Source: CAWIOX01 sp963837775
GTDB lineage: Bacteria; Pseudomonadota; Gammaproteobacteria; Burkholderiales; Burkholderiaceae_D
Reading direction: 5' to 3'
Assembly: GCA_963837775.1 (NCBI GenBank)
Contig: CAWIOX010000007.1
Span: 89,483-153,482, forward strand
DNA length: 64,000 bases
In this document: positions 54,802 through 64,000 of the stretch, in pieces
How the letters are laid out: each line of letters starts with the position of its first letter
Numbering within the stretch: the first letter of the stretch is position 1
The notes under the pieces: generated by a model
The model's database searches: none
Seen by the model: only the letters and a program-made list of their open reading frames with translations
Told to the model about the DNA's origin: nothing
Translations under genes and position numbers: made by a program

Positions 54802-55191
54802 TTAGTCATCGTCCTGCACCGCGCACGCATGCCTGCGCAAGTCTTCCATGCTGATGATCTGCAACGCTGCCTGATGCGTGCTTTCGAGCACGACCGGCGG
54901 CGCGACGCCGGCTTCCAGCGCCTCCTGCCAGCGCAGTGCGCACAGACACCATTGATCGCCCGGTTTCAGTCCGGGGAAGTGCAGTTCGGGCCTTGGCGTG
55001 CCGAGATCGTTGCCGCGCTGCTTGCTGAACGCCAGAAACGCTGCGCTCATCACCACGCACACCACGTGGGTGCCGACATCCTCCGCGCCGGTCTTGCAGC
55101 AGCCGTCGCGGAAGAAGCCGGTCAGCGGCCTGAACGAGCAGGGCACCAGCGGTTGGCCGAATACATTTCTGGAAATTTTTGGATCGGTCAT
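54802..55191 (-). CDS. DUF2237 family protein
   Basis: 129 residues, single small domain with a set of conserved motifs: RNVFGQPLVPCSFRPLTGFF, RDGCCKTGAEDVGTHVVCVV, GNDLGTPRPELHFPGLKPGD, QWCLCALRWQEALEAGVAPP. Several conserved cysteines hint at metal or redox chemistry, but no function is established. 48 bp upstream of the RlmN-like gene on the same strand. Intact. Confidence 0.88.
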   Translation of the reverse strand: MTDPKISRNVFGQPLVPCSFRPLTGFFRDGCCKTGAEDVGTHVVCVVMSAAFLAFSKQRGNDLGTPRPELHFPGLKPGDQWCLCALRWQEALEAGVAPPVVLESTHQAALQIISMEDLRRHACAVQDDD

Positions 55192-55768
55192 CTGCGGTTC
55201 CGGTGAGGGCGGCTCGGGGGCGAGCGCGGTATTGTCATGTGCCGAATGATAGCAAGGATTCGCAACTGTATTTCAGGTACGGACGGCGGAGCCGGTCACC
55301 GGACCGGCCCCGCCAGATCGCCGATTTTCCCTGACTCTGGCGGGCGCCTAAAATCTGCCCGCCGAGCGAAATCCGGAGCGCGCATACAGCGAGACCTGGC
55401 CGCGCTGCTGGGCTTGGTCGCGTTGGCCCGGCAGCGCGGGTAAATCTGCTCGGCACATTTTTTCGGTCCCGAAGAAATGATGCGAATGTGCCGATTGGTA
55501 TCGGCAGGGATTTGATTCGACAGAATGCGTTCGGGCGACGAATGTCGCAAAGCGACCCGGAGCCGCCTGATGGCGTTTGAAATCTTTATGGCGGCTTTGT
55601 GAACGGGGAGCTGCAGTTCACGAAATCCAAGTTACGGACCGCAACTCGGCCATAGCAGCCGTTCGGCTTACCCGCCTGATTGGTCTGCAAAGGACCGGTT
55701 ACCAGCCATTCGGTCGAAAATCGCTTTGAACGTCAGCTTCTCGATCTGACGAACTCACTCTCCCGACC
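55192..55768. other. Gene-free stretch
   Basis: No reading frame here resembles a known protein on either strand, and no orfB sequence continues from the adjacent IS3 orfA. A GC-rich segment around 55290-55440 and a TTTTTTCGGTCCCGAAGAAA motif near 55460 are the only visible patterns. It probably marks the edge of an old insertion or deletion. Confidence 0.5.
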
Positions 55769-56047
55769 CTAGCGGGACTCTTTGGCAAAGTACGCTGCTG
55801 CCTTTTTTAGGATGTCGCGCTCCTCGCGGACCCGCTTCAGTTCTGCCTTGAGCCGGCGAATTTCTGCCGCCTGGCCCTGCAGCCCGCTGCGCTCAGCTTC
55901 GGGCAGGCTATAACGCTTCAGCCAGTCGTACAGCGTCGGCAAAGATACGCCCAACCGACTGGCCACTTCCGAGCCAGGGTGACCGCGATCCGTAACCTGT
56001 TTGACCGCTTCAATCTTGAATTCTTCCGGGTAACGCTTGCTGCTCAT
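55769..56047 (-). CDS. IS3-family transposase OrfA
   Basis: 92 residues: RYPEEFKIEAVKQVTDRGHP, then a helix-turn-helix VASRLGVSLPTLYDWLKRYS and a leucine-zipper-type helix AEIRRLKAELKRVREERDIL, the standard IS3 OrfA layout. An A-run within the last codons (LKKAAAYF) resembles the ribosomal frameshift site used to make OrfAB. No OrfB follows, so the element cannot transpose by itself. Confidence 0.88.
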   Translation of the reverse strand: MSSKRYPEEFKIEAVKQVTDRGHPGSEVASRLGVSLPTLYDWLKRYSLPEAERSGLQGQAAEIRRLKAELKRVREERDILKKAAAYFAKESR

Positions 56048-56110
56048 GACACCTCCTGAACGGGCCTTGGTTTAAGGCTTCAGGATGTCTAGAGGTTCCG
56101 GGGCGATTCA
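55769..56110 (-). mobile_element. Truncated IS3-family element
   Basis: The left end reads TGAATCGCCCCGGAACCTCT from 56110 inward, an IS3-type terminus, 63 bp before OrfA. OrfB and the right end are missing. It sits at the border between the thi/rlmN region and the RND efflux cluster. Confidence 0.7.
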
Positions 56111-56124
56111 GGTGTGTGCAGTTG

Positions 56125-57590
56125 CTACTTGATTGCTACCGCCTCGGATTCTCGGGGTTGCCAGCCGCCGCCGAGTGCCCTGAAGGCAGCGACCGCTGCG
56201 CGTGCTGATTCCGTTTGCGCCTGCGCTCGCGCATCGGAGGCACGTAGCAAGTTTTCGTCGGCTTGCAAGACCTCAATCAGGCTGAGTACCCCTTTTTGAT
56301 ATGCCGCAAACGAAGCTCCTCGTGCGCGGCCGAGTGAGTCCACTCCCTGGGCGAGTACAGCAGCCTGCTCCTCGCGCTTGACCAGGGCCGAAAAGGCGTT
56401 TTCTACGTCCTCGGTTGCCCGTAATACGGCAAGCCGATACGCGGCCAACATCTCGGCTTCCTGGCCCTTGGCCTGGTTGATCTGGGCGTTGATGCGGCCA
56501 AAATCGAACAGGCGCCAGCGCAGACCCAGCACGCCGGCGGCCTGGCTGGCGCCGCTATTAAACAGATTGCCGCGGACACCGATGTCGCACTGCCGATCAG
56601 CCCACTAAGAGAGAGCTTGGGGTAGTACTCGGCAATGGCGACACCAATACGCGCGTTCGATGCGGCCAGGCGGCGCTCGGCCACGATCAGATCGGGCCGG
56701 CGCCTGAGCAAATCACCCGGCGAGCCGGTTGATGCGATCTGCGGGGCGGCCGGAATAACGCCAGCATTCGCCAGCTCCTCCCGGTGCGTACCGGGCGGTT
56801 TGCCTAGCATAACGTCCAGCGCATTCATGGCCGTATCCAACCCCGCTTCGAGGACCGGTACCGATGCCCGCACTTGGGCGAGCGCGCCCTCGACCTGTCG
56901 CACTTGAAGTTCGGCCGCCAGTCCCTTGCCATAAAGCAGATTGATAGTTGAGAGTAGCTCTTGTTGCGTCTGCACTTGCCTGCGAGCAACGTCAAGGCGA
57001 GTTTGCAGTCCGCGGATGCTGATGTAGATGTCGGCGGTCTGCGCCGCCACCGCCAGTCGTGTCGCCGTAGCGCCAGCCTCCGAAGCCTGATACTCGGCAA
57101 GTGCCGCTTCCCGTCCGCGACGCAAGCCACCGAATACGTCCAGTTCCCAGCCTACGCCGAGGTTGGCCTCATAGGCGTTGCCGTAGCGATCGAAATTGGG
57201 CTTTGAATTCAAGACTTGCCCCAACGGCGTTTCAACCGACTGGTAGGCTCGCGCACCCTGGGCATTGATGTTGCCGGAAGGTAGCAGCGCGGCATTCGCT
57301 GCGCCGAGTCCCGCTCGCGCCTGAGCGACGCGAGCAGACGCCTGCGCGAGATCCAGATTTTGCTCCAGCGCAAGCGTTACGAAGCGGGTCAGTTGTGGAT
57401 CGCCAAAGCCTTCCCACCACACGATGAAGTCGGCGGTGGCATTGGCGTGCCGTTGCTCAACTGCCGTTTGACCCAGGTAGCGGTCTGGCATGTGCGTGTC
57501 GGGCCGAATGTAATCTGGCCCGACAGCGCAACCTGCTGAAAGACTGGCGACGGCGAACATGAAGAGAGTGCGTTTGAGTAACATGGGCAT
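56125..57590 (-). CDS. RND efflux outer membrane lipoprotein, NodT/OprM family (one frameshift)
   Basis: TolC-like channel. Signal peptide with lipobox LSAGC (TLFMFAVASLSAGCAVGPDY), two OEP repeats (LVVRATEDVENAFSALVK-type helices; QNLDLAQASARVAQARAGLG, GNAYEANLGVGWELDVFGGL, LLRRRPDLIVAERRLAASNA). Near 56575 the frame changes and the protein continues NLFNSGASQAAGVLGLRWRL, FDFGRINAQINQAKGQEAEM, ending at 56125. About 488 residues when restored. Divergent from the TetR gene, with a palindromic operator between; the other pump parts are transcribed in the opposite direction. Confidence 0.88.
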
Positions 57591-57619
57591 CTTCCGCGAA
57601 GTGAAAAGGGAGAAATTTT

Positions 57620-57647
57620 GAGTGACTATATCACAAAACAGTCACTC
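57620..57647. promoter_or_regulatory. Operator O1 between OMF gene and tetR
   Basis: Perfect 8-bp inverted repeat GAGTGACT-N12-AGTCACTC between the divergent starts. The same half-site recurs in O2 before the adaptor gene, so both are probable TetR-regulator sites. Confidence 0.72.
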
Positions 57648-57685
57648 GTTGTGCAAATCGAAGAACAAGAGGTAAGCTGTCGAAC

Positions 57686-58303
57686 ATGAATAAAGCAACC
57701 ACTAATCCGGGCCCGGCCCGAGGCCCAATCGATCACGAGGTGCGCGATCAAATCGTTGCCGCAGCGACCAAGCACTTCGGCTTGTACGGCTACGAAAAGA
57801 CGACCGTCTCCGATCTTGCCAAGGCCATCGGCTTTTCCAAGGCGTACATCTACAAGTTCTTCGAGTCCAAGCAGGCCATTGGCGAACTTATTTGCGCAAA
57901 TTGCCTGCACGAGATCGAAACGGATGTCAGAGCAGCCATTGGCAGCGTCGACCGCCCACCAGAGAAGCTGCGGCGCATGTTCAAGGTGGCCGTCGAGGCC
58001 AGCCTTCGCCTGTTTTTTGAAGATCGCAAGCTCTATGACATTGCGGCCTCGGCCGCGACCGAGCGTTGGCAGGCGGTGCGTTCCTATGAGGAGCGTATCC
58101 AGGCAATGCTGCAGGACATCTTGCGCCAGGGGCGTGAAACAGGGGAGTTCGAGCGCAAGACGCCGCTCGACGAGGCGGCGAGCGCGATCTACCTGGTCAT
58201 GCGCCCTTACCTCAATCCGCTGCTCTTGCAGTACAACTTTGATCACACCGACGACGCGCCGGCGCAACTATCCAGCCTGGTGCTGCGCAGCTTGTCGCCA
58301 TAA
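57686..58303 (+). CDS. TetR-family repressor
   Basis: 205 residues. N-terminal TetR helix-turn-helix: QIVAAATKHFGLYGYEKTTV, SDLAKAIGFSKAYIYKFFES. The C-terminal ligand-binding part (KLRRMFKVAVEASLRLFFED, AATERWQAVRSYEERIQAML) is variable as usual. It lies between the outer-membrane gene (opposite strand) and the adaptor-pump genes, with a matching palindrome on each side, so it most likely represses itself and the whole pump. Intact, unlike the pump genes. Confidence 0.9.
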   Translation: MNKATTNPGPARGPIDHEVRDQIVAAATKHFGLYGYEKTTVSDLAKAIGFSKAYIYKFFESKQAIGELICANCLHEIETDVRAAIGSVDRPPEKLRRMFKVAVEASLRLFFEDRKLYDIAASAATERWQAVRSYEERIQAMLQDILRQGRETGEFERKTPLDEAASAIYLVMRPYLNPLLLQYNFDHTDDAPAQLSSLVLRSLSP

Positions 58304-58320
58304 ATACGCGACAGTGACGT

Positions 58321-58344
58321 GTGACTATTGACAAAATTAGTCAC
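58321..58344. promoter_or_regulatory. Operator O2 and promoter before the adaptor gene
   Basis: GTGACTA-N10-TAGTCAC. A candidate -35 box TTGACA (58328-58333) lies within the spacer, so binding would block it directly; a further half-site ACAGTGAC lies just upstream. Confidence 0.7.
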
Positions 58345-58388
58345 TAGTACCAAAATGAAATCCTGTCTGGTTCTCTTATGGGATTTCT

Positions 58389-59500
58389 ATGCTCCGCCGC
58401 CGCCTCGTTTTCTCTGCTGTCATATCTGCATTGCCGCTTGCGTTGGTCGCCTGCGGCGAAAAGAAGCAATCCGATCCACGTACCGAAGCGCCGCTGGTAC
58501 GCGCGGCCACCATCCAGGGCGCGGTCGTTGCGTCACGTACGTTCACCGGGACCGTCGCCGCTCGGGTACAAAGCGATCTGGGCTTTCGGGTTTCCGGCAA
58601 GGTGTTGGAACGCCTTGTCGATACGGGGCAAACCGTTAAGCGCGGGCAAGCGCTCATGCGCATCGACCCCGTCGATCTGAGGCTGGCAGCCACATGCCCA
58701 GCAGGAAGCGGTCGCCGCCGCCCGGGCGCGCGCGCAGCAAACGGCGGAGGACGAAGCCCGCTACCGCGACCTGCGCGGAACCGGCGCGATATCGGCTTCA
58801 GCCTACGATCAGGTCAAGGCTGCGGCGGATGCCGCCAAAGCCCAGCTCAATGCGGCCGAAGCCCAGGCCGAAGTCGCCCGTAACGCGAGCCGCTATACGG
58901 AGCTGGTGGCGGATGCCGATGGCGTCGTCATGGAAACGCTGGTCGAACCCGGCCAGGTCGTCAACGCGGGTCAGGTCGTGGTGCGCGTGGCCCATGCCGG
59001 CCGCCGCGAAGCCATCATCCAGTTGCCGGAAACCTTGCGCCCTGCGGTCGGTTCAGCCGGCCTGGCCACGCTTTTCGGCAAAGAAGGCGTTACCGTTCCG
59101 GCCAAACTCAGGCAGCTCTCGGATGCCGCAGACCGGCTGACCCGCACTTTCGAGGCGCGCTATGTGCTCGATGGCGAGCTGGCCAATGCGCCATTGGGCG
59201 CCACCGTCACCATCCAGATCCCGGATGCACATCCCGCTACGCAAGGCGGCTTGTCGGTGCCGATCGGCGCCCTGTTCGACGCGGGCAAGGGGCCGGGCGT
59301 CTGGGTCATCCAGGGCGCAGCCGGCAAAGGTCTCCTGGCGGCCGGTCACGGTCCAGCGCCTGGGCGACGACGGCGCGCGCATCGCGGGCCAACTCAAGCA
59401 AGGTGACCGGATCGTCGCACTCGGCACGCACCTGCTGCGCGAAGGCGAGCAGGTCCGGGTGGCTGGCGAAGCCGCCGCAACCGCAGGAGCGCGGCCATGA
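58389..59500 (+). CDS. RND efflux periplasmic adaptor, MexA/AcrA family (two frameshifts)
   Basis: Lipoprotein signal with lipobox (PLALVACGEKK), biotinyl-lipoyl half (LGFRVSGKVLERLVDTGQTV), then, in a second frame from about 58690, the coiled hairpin (YRDLRGTGAISASAYDQVKA) and second lipoyl half DADGVVMETLVEPGQVVNAG, the beta-barrel (ARYVLDGELANAPLGATVTI), and in a third frame from about 59340 the membrane-proximal end (ALGTHLLREGEQVRVAGEAA). Both breaks are net +1. About 370 residues when restored. The stop at 59500 overlaps the pump ATG, so translation is coupled. Confidence 0.88.
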
Positions 59501-62500
59501 GCGAAGGTCGTTTCAACCTGTCGGCGCTCGCCGTGCGCGAGCGCTCCGATCACCTTGTTCCTGATCTGCCTGATCTCGTTGGCCGGGCTCATTTCCTTCT
59601 TCAAACTGGGGCGGGCGGAAGATCCCGCCTTCACGGTCAAGGTGATGACCGTCGTCACCGCCTGGCCCGGCGCCACGGCACAGGAAATGCAGGACCAGGT
59701 CGCCGAGAAGATTGAAAAGCGGCTGCAGGAACTGCGCTGGTACGATCGTACCGAGACCTACACCACGACCCGGCCTGGCCTTCACGACGTTGACATTGCT
59801 CGACAGCACACCGCCGTCGGAAGTGCAGGAGCAGTTCTACCAGGCCCGCAAGAAAGTCGGAGACGAAGCAGGCAACCTTCCGTCCGGCGTGATCGGGCCG
59901 ATGGTCAACGACGAATATGCGGACGTCACCTTTGCGCTGTTCGCGCTCAAGGCCAAGGGCGAACCGCAGCGCTTGCTGGTGCGCGAAGCGGAGACGCTGC
60001 GCCAGCGGCTGCTGCACGTGCCGGGCGTCAAGAAGGTCAACATCGTTGGCGAGCAGTCCGAGCGCATCTATGTCGAGTTCTCGCATGAGCGCCTGGCAAC
60101 GCTGGGCGTCAGCCCGCAGGAAGTGTTCGCCGCGCTGCAATAGCCAGAACGTGCTAACGCCGGCTGGCTCGGTGGAAACCAAGGGGCCGCAGGTGTTCAT
60201 TCGCCTGGACGGCGCTTTCGACGAATTGCAGAAGATCCGCGACACGCCGGTCGTGGCGCAGGGCCGCACATTGAAACTGTCGGACATCGCCACGATCAAG
60301 CGCGGCTATGAAGACCCGGCGACTTTCATGATCCGCAACGGCGGCGAACCCGCGCTGCTGCTGGGCATCATCATGCGCGACGGTTGGAACGGACTCGACC
60401 TGGGCAAGGCGCTGGATAAGGAGGTCGGTGCGATCAACGCCGACATGCCGCTGGGCATGGGCCTGACCAAGGTCACGGACCAGGCCGTCAACATCAGCTC
60501 GGCGGTCGATGAGTTCATGGTCAAGTTCTTCGTCGCGCTGCTGGTGGTGATGCTGGTGTGCTTCGTGAGCATGGGCTGGCGCGTGGGTATCGTGGTCGCC
60601 GCGGCCGTGCCGCTGACGCTGGCGACAGTCTTCATCGTCATGGCCGCGACCGGCAAGAACTTCGACCGCATCACCCTGGGCTCCCTGATCCTGGGGCTGG
60701 GCCTGCTGGTGGACGACGCCATCATCGCCATCGAAATGATGGTGGTGAAGATGGAGGAGGGCTACAGCCGCATCGCCGCCTCCGCCTATGCCTGGAGCCA
60801 TACCGCCGCGCCCATGCTCTCCGGCACGCTGGTGACGGCCGTCGGCTTCATGCCCAATGGCTTCGCCCGTTCCACCGCCGGCGAATACACCAGCAATATG
60901 TTCTGGATCGTCGGCATCGCCCTGATCGCTTCCTGGGTCGTTGCCGTGGTGTTTACGCCTTACCTCGGCGTCAAGCTGCTGCCCGATCTCAAAAAGGTCG
61001 AAGGCGGCCACGACGCGCTCTACGATACGCCGCGCTACAACCGCTTCCGCCAGGTGCTCACGCGCGTCATCGCGCGCAAGTGGCTGGTCGCCGGCGCGGT
61101 GGTCGGCCTGTTCGTCGTGGCCGTGCTTGGCATGGCGGTGGTCAAGAAGCAGTTCTTCCCGATCTCCGACCGCCCCGAAGTGCTGGTCGAGGTGCAGATG
61201 CCCTATGGCACCTCGATCGCGCAGACCAGCGCCGCCGCCGCCAAGGTGGAAGCATGGCTGGCCAAACAGCCGGAAGCGAAGATCGTCACAGCCTACATCG
61301 GCCAAGGCGCGCCGCGCTTCTACCTGGCGATGGGACCGGAACTGCCCGACCCGTCGTTTGCCAAGATCGTGGTCCGCACCGACAACCAGGATGAGCGCGA
61401 GGCATTGAAAATGCGGCTGCGCAAGGCGATCGCCGACGGCCTCGCCCCCGAGGCGCGCGTGCGCGTCACCCAGCTCGTGTTCGGCCCGTATTCGCCGTTC
61501 CCGGTCGCCTACCGGATCACCGGGCCAGACCCGGACAAGCTGCGCAACATCGCCGCCGATGTGCAGCAGGTCATGGATGCCAGTCCGATGATGCGTACGG
61601 TCAATAACGACTGGGGCACGCGCTCGCCCACGCTGCACTTCACCTTGCAGCAGGACCGCTTGCAGGCCGTGGGATTGACCTCCAGCGCCGTGGCGCAACA
61701 ACTGCAATTCCTGCTGAGCGGCGTGCCGCTGACCGCCGTGCGTGAAGACATTCGCACGGTGCAGGTCGTGGCCCGTTCGGCCGGCGACATCCGGCTCGAC
61801 CCGGCCAGGATCGCGGACTTCACGCTGACCGGCGCCAGCGGGCAACGCATCCCGCTGTCGCAGGTGGGCAAGGTCGACGTGCGCACGGAGGAGCCGATCA
61901 TACGCCGGCGCGACCGCATGCCGACCATCACCGTGCGCGGCGACATCGCCGAAGGCTTGCAGCCGCCGGACGTGTCCACCGCCATTACCCAGCAGCTCCA
62001 GCCCATCATGGACAAGCTGCCGGCCGGCTATCGCATCGAACGAGGCCGGCTCGATCGAGGAATCCGGCAAGGCGATGAAAGCCATGTTGCCGCTGTTCCC
62101 GATCATGCTGGCGATCACCCTGCTCATCATCATCTTCCAGGTGCGCTCGATCTCCGCGATGGTCATGGTCTTCCTGACCAGCCCGCTGGGTCTGATCGGC
62201 GTGGTGCCAACCCTGATTCTGTTCCAGCAGCCGTTCGGCATCAATGCGCTGGTCGGCCTGATTGCGCTGTCGGGCATCCTGATGCGCAACACGCTGATCC
62301 TGATCGGGCAGATCCACCATAACGAGCAGGCAGGATTGGCCCCATTCCATGCGGTGGTCGAGGCCACCGTGCAGCGTTCCCGACCGGTGATCCTGACCGC
62401 ATTGGCGGCGATCCTGGCCTTCATCCCGCTGACCCATTCGGTGTTCTGGGGAACGCTCGCTTACACGCTGATCGGCGGCACCTTCGCCGGGACGGTACTG

Positions 62501-62707
62501 ACTCTGGTGTTCCTGCCGGCCATGTATTCCATCTGGTTCAAGATCAGCCCGGCAACCGCAGCGAAAACGGAAGCGGATCACGGAGCAGCCATCCGCATGC
62601 GGTGGCCGGGGAAACGACGGATGCGTTGCTGGTTGCGAACGATCGTCCCTGAGCACGTGCATTCACTATTGAACTATATCGAAAGGATCTGCCATGTCGA
62701 AATCTAA
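59497..62707 (+). CDS. RND efflux transporter permease (at least four frameshifts)
   Basis: Inner-membrane proton-driven pump. MSEGRFNLSALAVRERS, then shifts near 59545, 59780, 60142 and 62040, each net +1, joining CLISLAGLISFFKLGRAEDP, VTAWPGATAQEMQDQVAEKI, VPGVKKVNIVGEQSERIYVE, and the long stretch with ITLGSLILGLGLLVDDAIIA (proton-relay Asp pair), ARSTAGEYTSNMFWIVGIAL and FPISDRPEVLVEVQMPYGTS, then MLPLFPIMLAITLLIIIFQV and GLIALSGILMRNTLILIGQI. The C-terminal end is uncertain: the last frame runs to 62707, but a neighbouring frame stops at 62652, giving a cleaner gap to the next gene. It groups with AcrB/MexF-like HAE1 pumps; the substrate is unknown. Confidence 0.88.
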
Positions 62708-63505
62708 AGTTGTCGTTATTACTGGCGTGTCATCGGGCATCGGGCGTGTCGCCGCAGAGAAGTTCGCCAAGCGCGGATGCCGGGTGTTCGGCACCGTGCG
62801 CAGCATCGCCAAAACGACAGCCAATGCCTGGTGTCGAGCTGGTCGAGATGGATGTCCGCGACGACGCTTCCGTTCAACGTGGAATCCAATCCATCATCGC
62901 CAGGCCGGGCGCATCGATGTGCTCGTCAATAACGCGGGAATGACCATGCTTGGCGCGGTGGAGGAAACGTCGATCTGCTGAAGCCGCAGTCGCTGTTCGA
63001 CACCAACGTTTTTGGCATCTTGCGCACAACACAAGCGGTACTTCCGCACATGCGAGCGCAGCGCTCAGGAAGGATCGTCAATGTCAGCTCGGTGCTCGGC
63101 TTTCTTCCGGCTCCGTACATGGGACTGTATTCGGCATCCAAGCATGCTGTGGAGGGACTGTCTGAAACGCTGGATCATGAGGTGCGCCAGTTCGGCATCC
63201 GCGTAACGCTGGTTGAACCGTCATTACACCAAGACCAATCTGGACACCAATTCGCCCCAGTGCCAAGTCAAAAATCGCAGACTATGACCGTGAACGTGAC
63301 CTCGTCATCGCGTTCGATTGCCGACAATATCAACGGCGCACCCGAACCCGATGGCGTGGCAAACACGATCGTCGAAGCGGCGCTTGGTGCTTGGCGTATG
63401 CGCCGCACGCCGGCCGGACAGGCATCGCTGTTGAGCAAATTGCGCCGCTTCATGCCTGCTGGCCCTGTCGATGCAAGCCTGAGGAAAACATTCGGACTCG
63501 CCTGA
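62694..63505 (+). CDS. SDR family oxidoreductase (several frameshifts)
   Basis: Short-chain dehydrogenase: cofactor motif VVVITGVSSGIGRVAAEKFA, VLVNNAGMTMLGAVEETS, catalytic YxxxK in GLYSASKHAVEGLSETLDHE, and SGRIVNVSSVLGFLPAP. At least four frame changes between 62815 and 63300 spread these motifs over the three frames; the C-terminus LSKLRRFMPAGPVDASLRKT reaches 63505. Ribosome site GAAAGGAT before the ATG at 62694. About 270 residues when restored. Following the pump genes on the same strand, it may modify the pump substrate. Confidence 0.82.
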
Positions 63506-63575
63506 AAACCTCGCCCGATTCCGCAAGCCGAATCGATGCACTTGTCTAGTCTCGACCTAATTATCAGGAAAAACC

Positions 63576-64000
63576 ATGACTAACTACTGACCATCGACTG
63601 GATCGCTCAGCAGGAAGCCGCACGGCAACGTTCGATTGCAGGCGGTGGCAAACCTGGTCTCGCCCGAATGGAGCAGCTCGCCGGCAAGAGCGGGCGCGAG
63701 ATTCTCGAAGCCATGATGTCCGGCGAGTTGCCGTACCCACCGATGAACGAGACCATGAATATGACCTTGCTCGAAGTGGACAACGGCCGCGCCGTGTTTC
63801 AAGGCATCCCGCTGCCGCAACACTACAACCCATTGGGCACGGTGCACGGCGGCTGGTTTGCCACGCTCCTGGACTCAGCGCTGGGCTGTGCAGTGCAAAC
63901 CACGCTACCGGCCGGGCGTTCCTACACTACGGCCGAACTCAGCATAAACATTGTGCGGCCAGCCTCGCACAAGACCGGCCCGTTGCGTGCGGTCGGCACG
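63576..64000 (+). CDS. PaaI-type hotdog thioesterase (partial, frameshifted)
   Basis: Start ATG at 63576 (MTN), then a frame change near 63585 and TIDWIAQQEAARQRSIAGG, ILEAMMSGELPYPPMNETMN, and the hotdog signature HYNPLGTVHGGWFATLLDSA, with ALGCAVQTTLPAGRSYTTAE. This is the PaaI/YigI-like acyl-CoA thioesterase fold. The gene runs off the window. It follows the SDR by 70 bp on the same strand, so SDR and thioesterase may be part of one operon with the efflux pump. Confidence 0.78.

Noticed and set aside
56125..64000. Prophage or integrative element carrying the RND cluster
   Set aside because: No integrase, phage structural gene, tRNA attachment site or direct-repeat ends were seen; only an IS3 remnant at one border.

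Overview
The window is a chromosomal segment of a betaproteobacterium, most likely Oxalobacteraceae (Burkholderiales). The evidence is the high-GC coding style, the block rplM-rpsI / argC / bactofilin / erpA / anmK / M23 peptidase / tyrS / dtd / phosphoglycerate mutase-like / dusB-fis-purH-ruvC-ruvA-ruvB, which is typical Burkholderiales synteny, the Coq7 ubiquinone hydroxylase, and the riboswitch-led thi genes. The genus cannot be fixed from the sequence alone.

Layout. 1-5.0 kb: a truncated periplasmic-binding/PAS sensor, a DMT exporter, enolase and pyruvate kinase. 5.0-10.2 kb: glycerol catabolism (glpD, glpK) split by an IS110-family element. 10.2-13.1 kb: a SulP-STAS-cNMP transporter bracketed by two long palindromic elements. 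13.1-19.9 kb: EamA exporter with divergent AraC regulator, an isocitrate lyase cassette flanked by a 60-bp direct repeat, a methyltransferase, a chromate transporter and an SBF-type transporter. 20.4-37.3 kb: the housekeeping core, with a probable small RNA in front of rplM. 37.5-43.6 kb: D-/L-alanine metabolism (alr-dadA) under a TyrR-like regulator with matching operator boxes. 43.7-48.7 kb: valS and a tightly overlapping CheY/CheC/diguanylate cyclase operon. 48.8-53.7 kb: thiamine genes thiC-S-G-D-E behind a TPP riboswitch. 53.7-56.1 kb: an RlmN-like methylase, a DUF2237 protein and an IS3 remnant. 56.1-64.0 kb: a TetR-controlled RND efflux system followed by an SDR and a truncated thioesterase.

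Sequence quality. About thirty reading-frame breaks occur, including in genes that should be essential (rplM) or usually intact (ruvA, dusB). Most clean cases are net single-base insertions, so I treat them as probable sequence errors and annotate the genes as whole loci. The glpD region and the RND cluster carry the most.

Dispersed structure. Three families of intergenic repeats are visible: (R) seven copies of an ~85-bp element with two half-sites exactly 63 bp apart in six of seven copies; (E) three palindromic elements with an AAGGCG...AGCAACGC core; (P) GTAGG-type palindromes. The R family is the least explained signal in the window and is the observation I would follow first.
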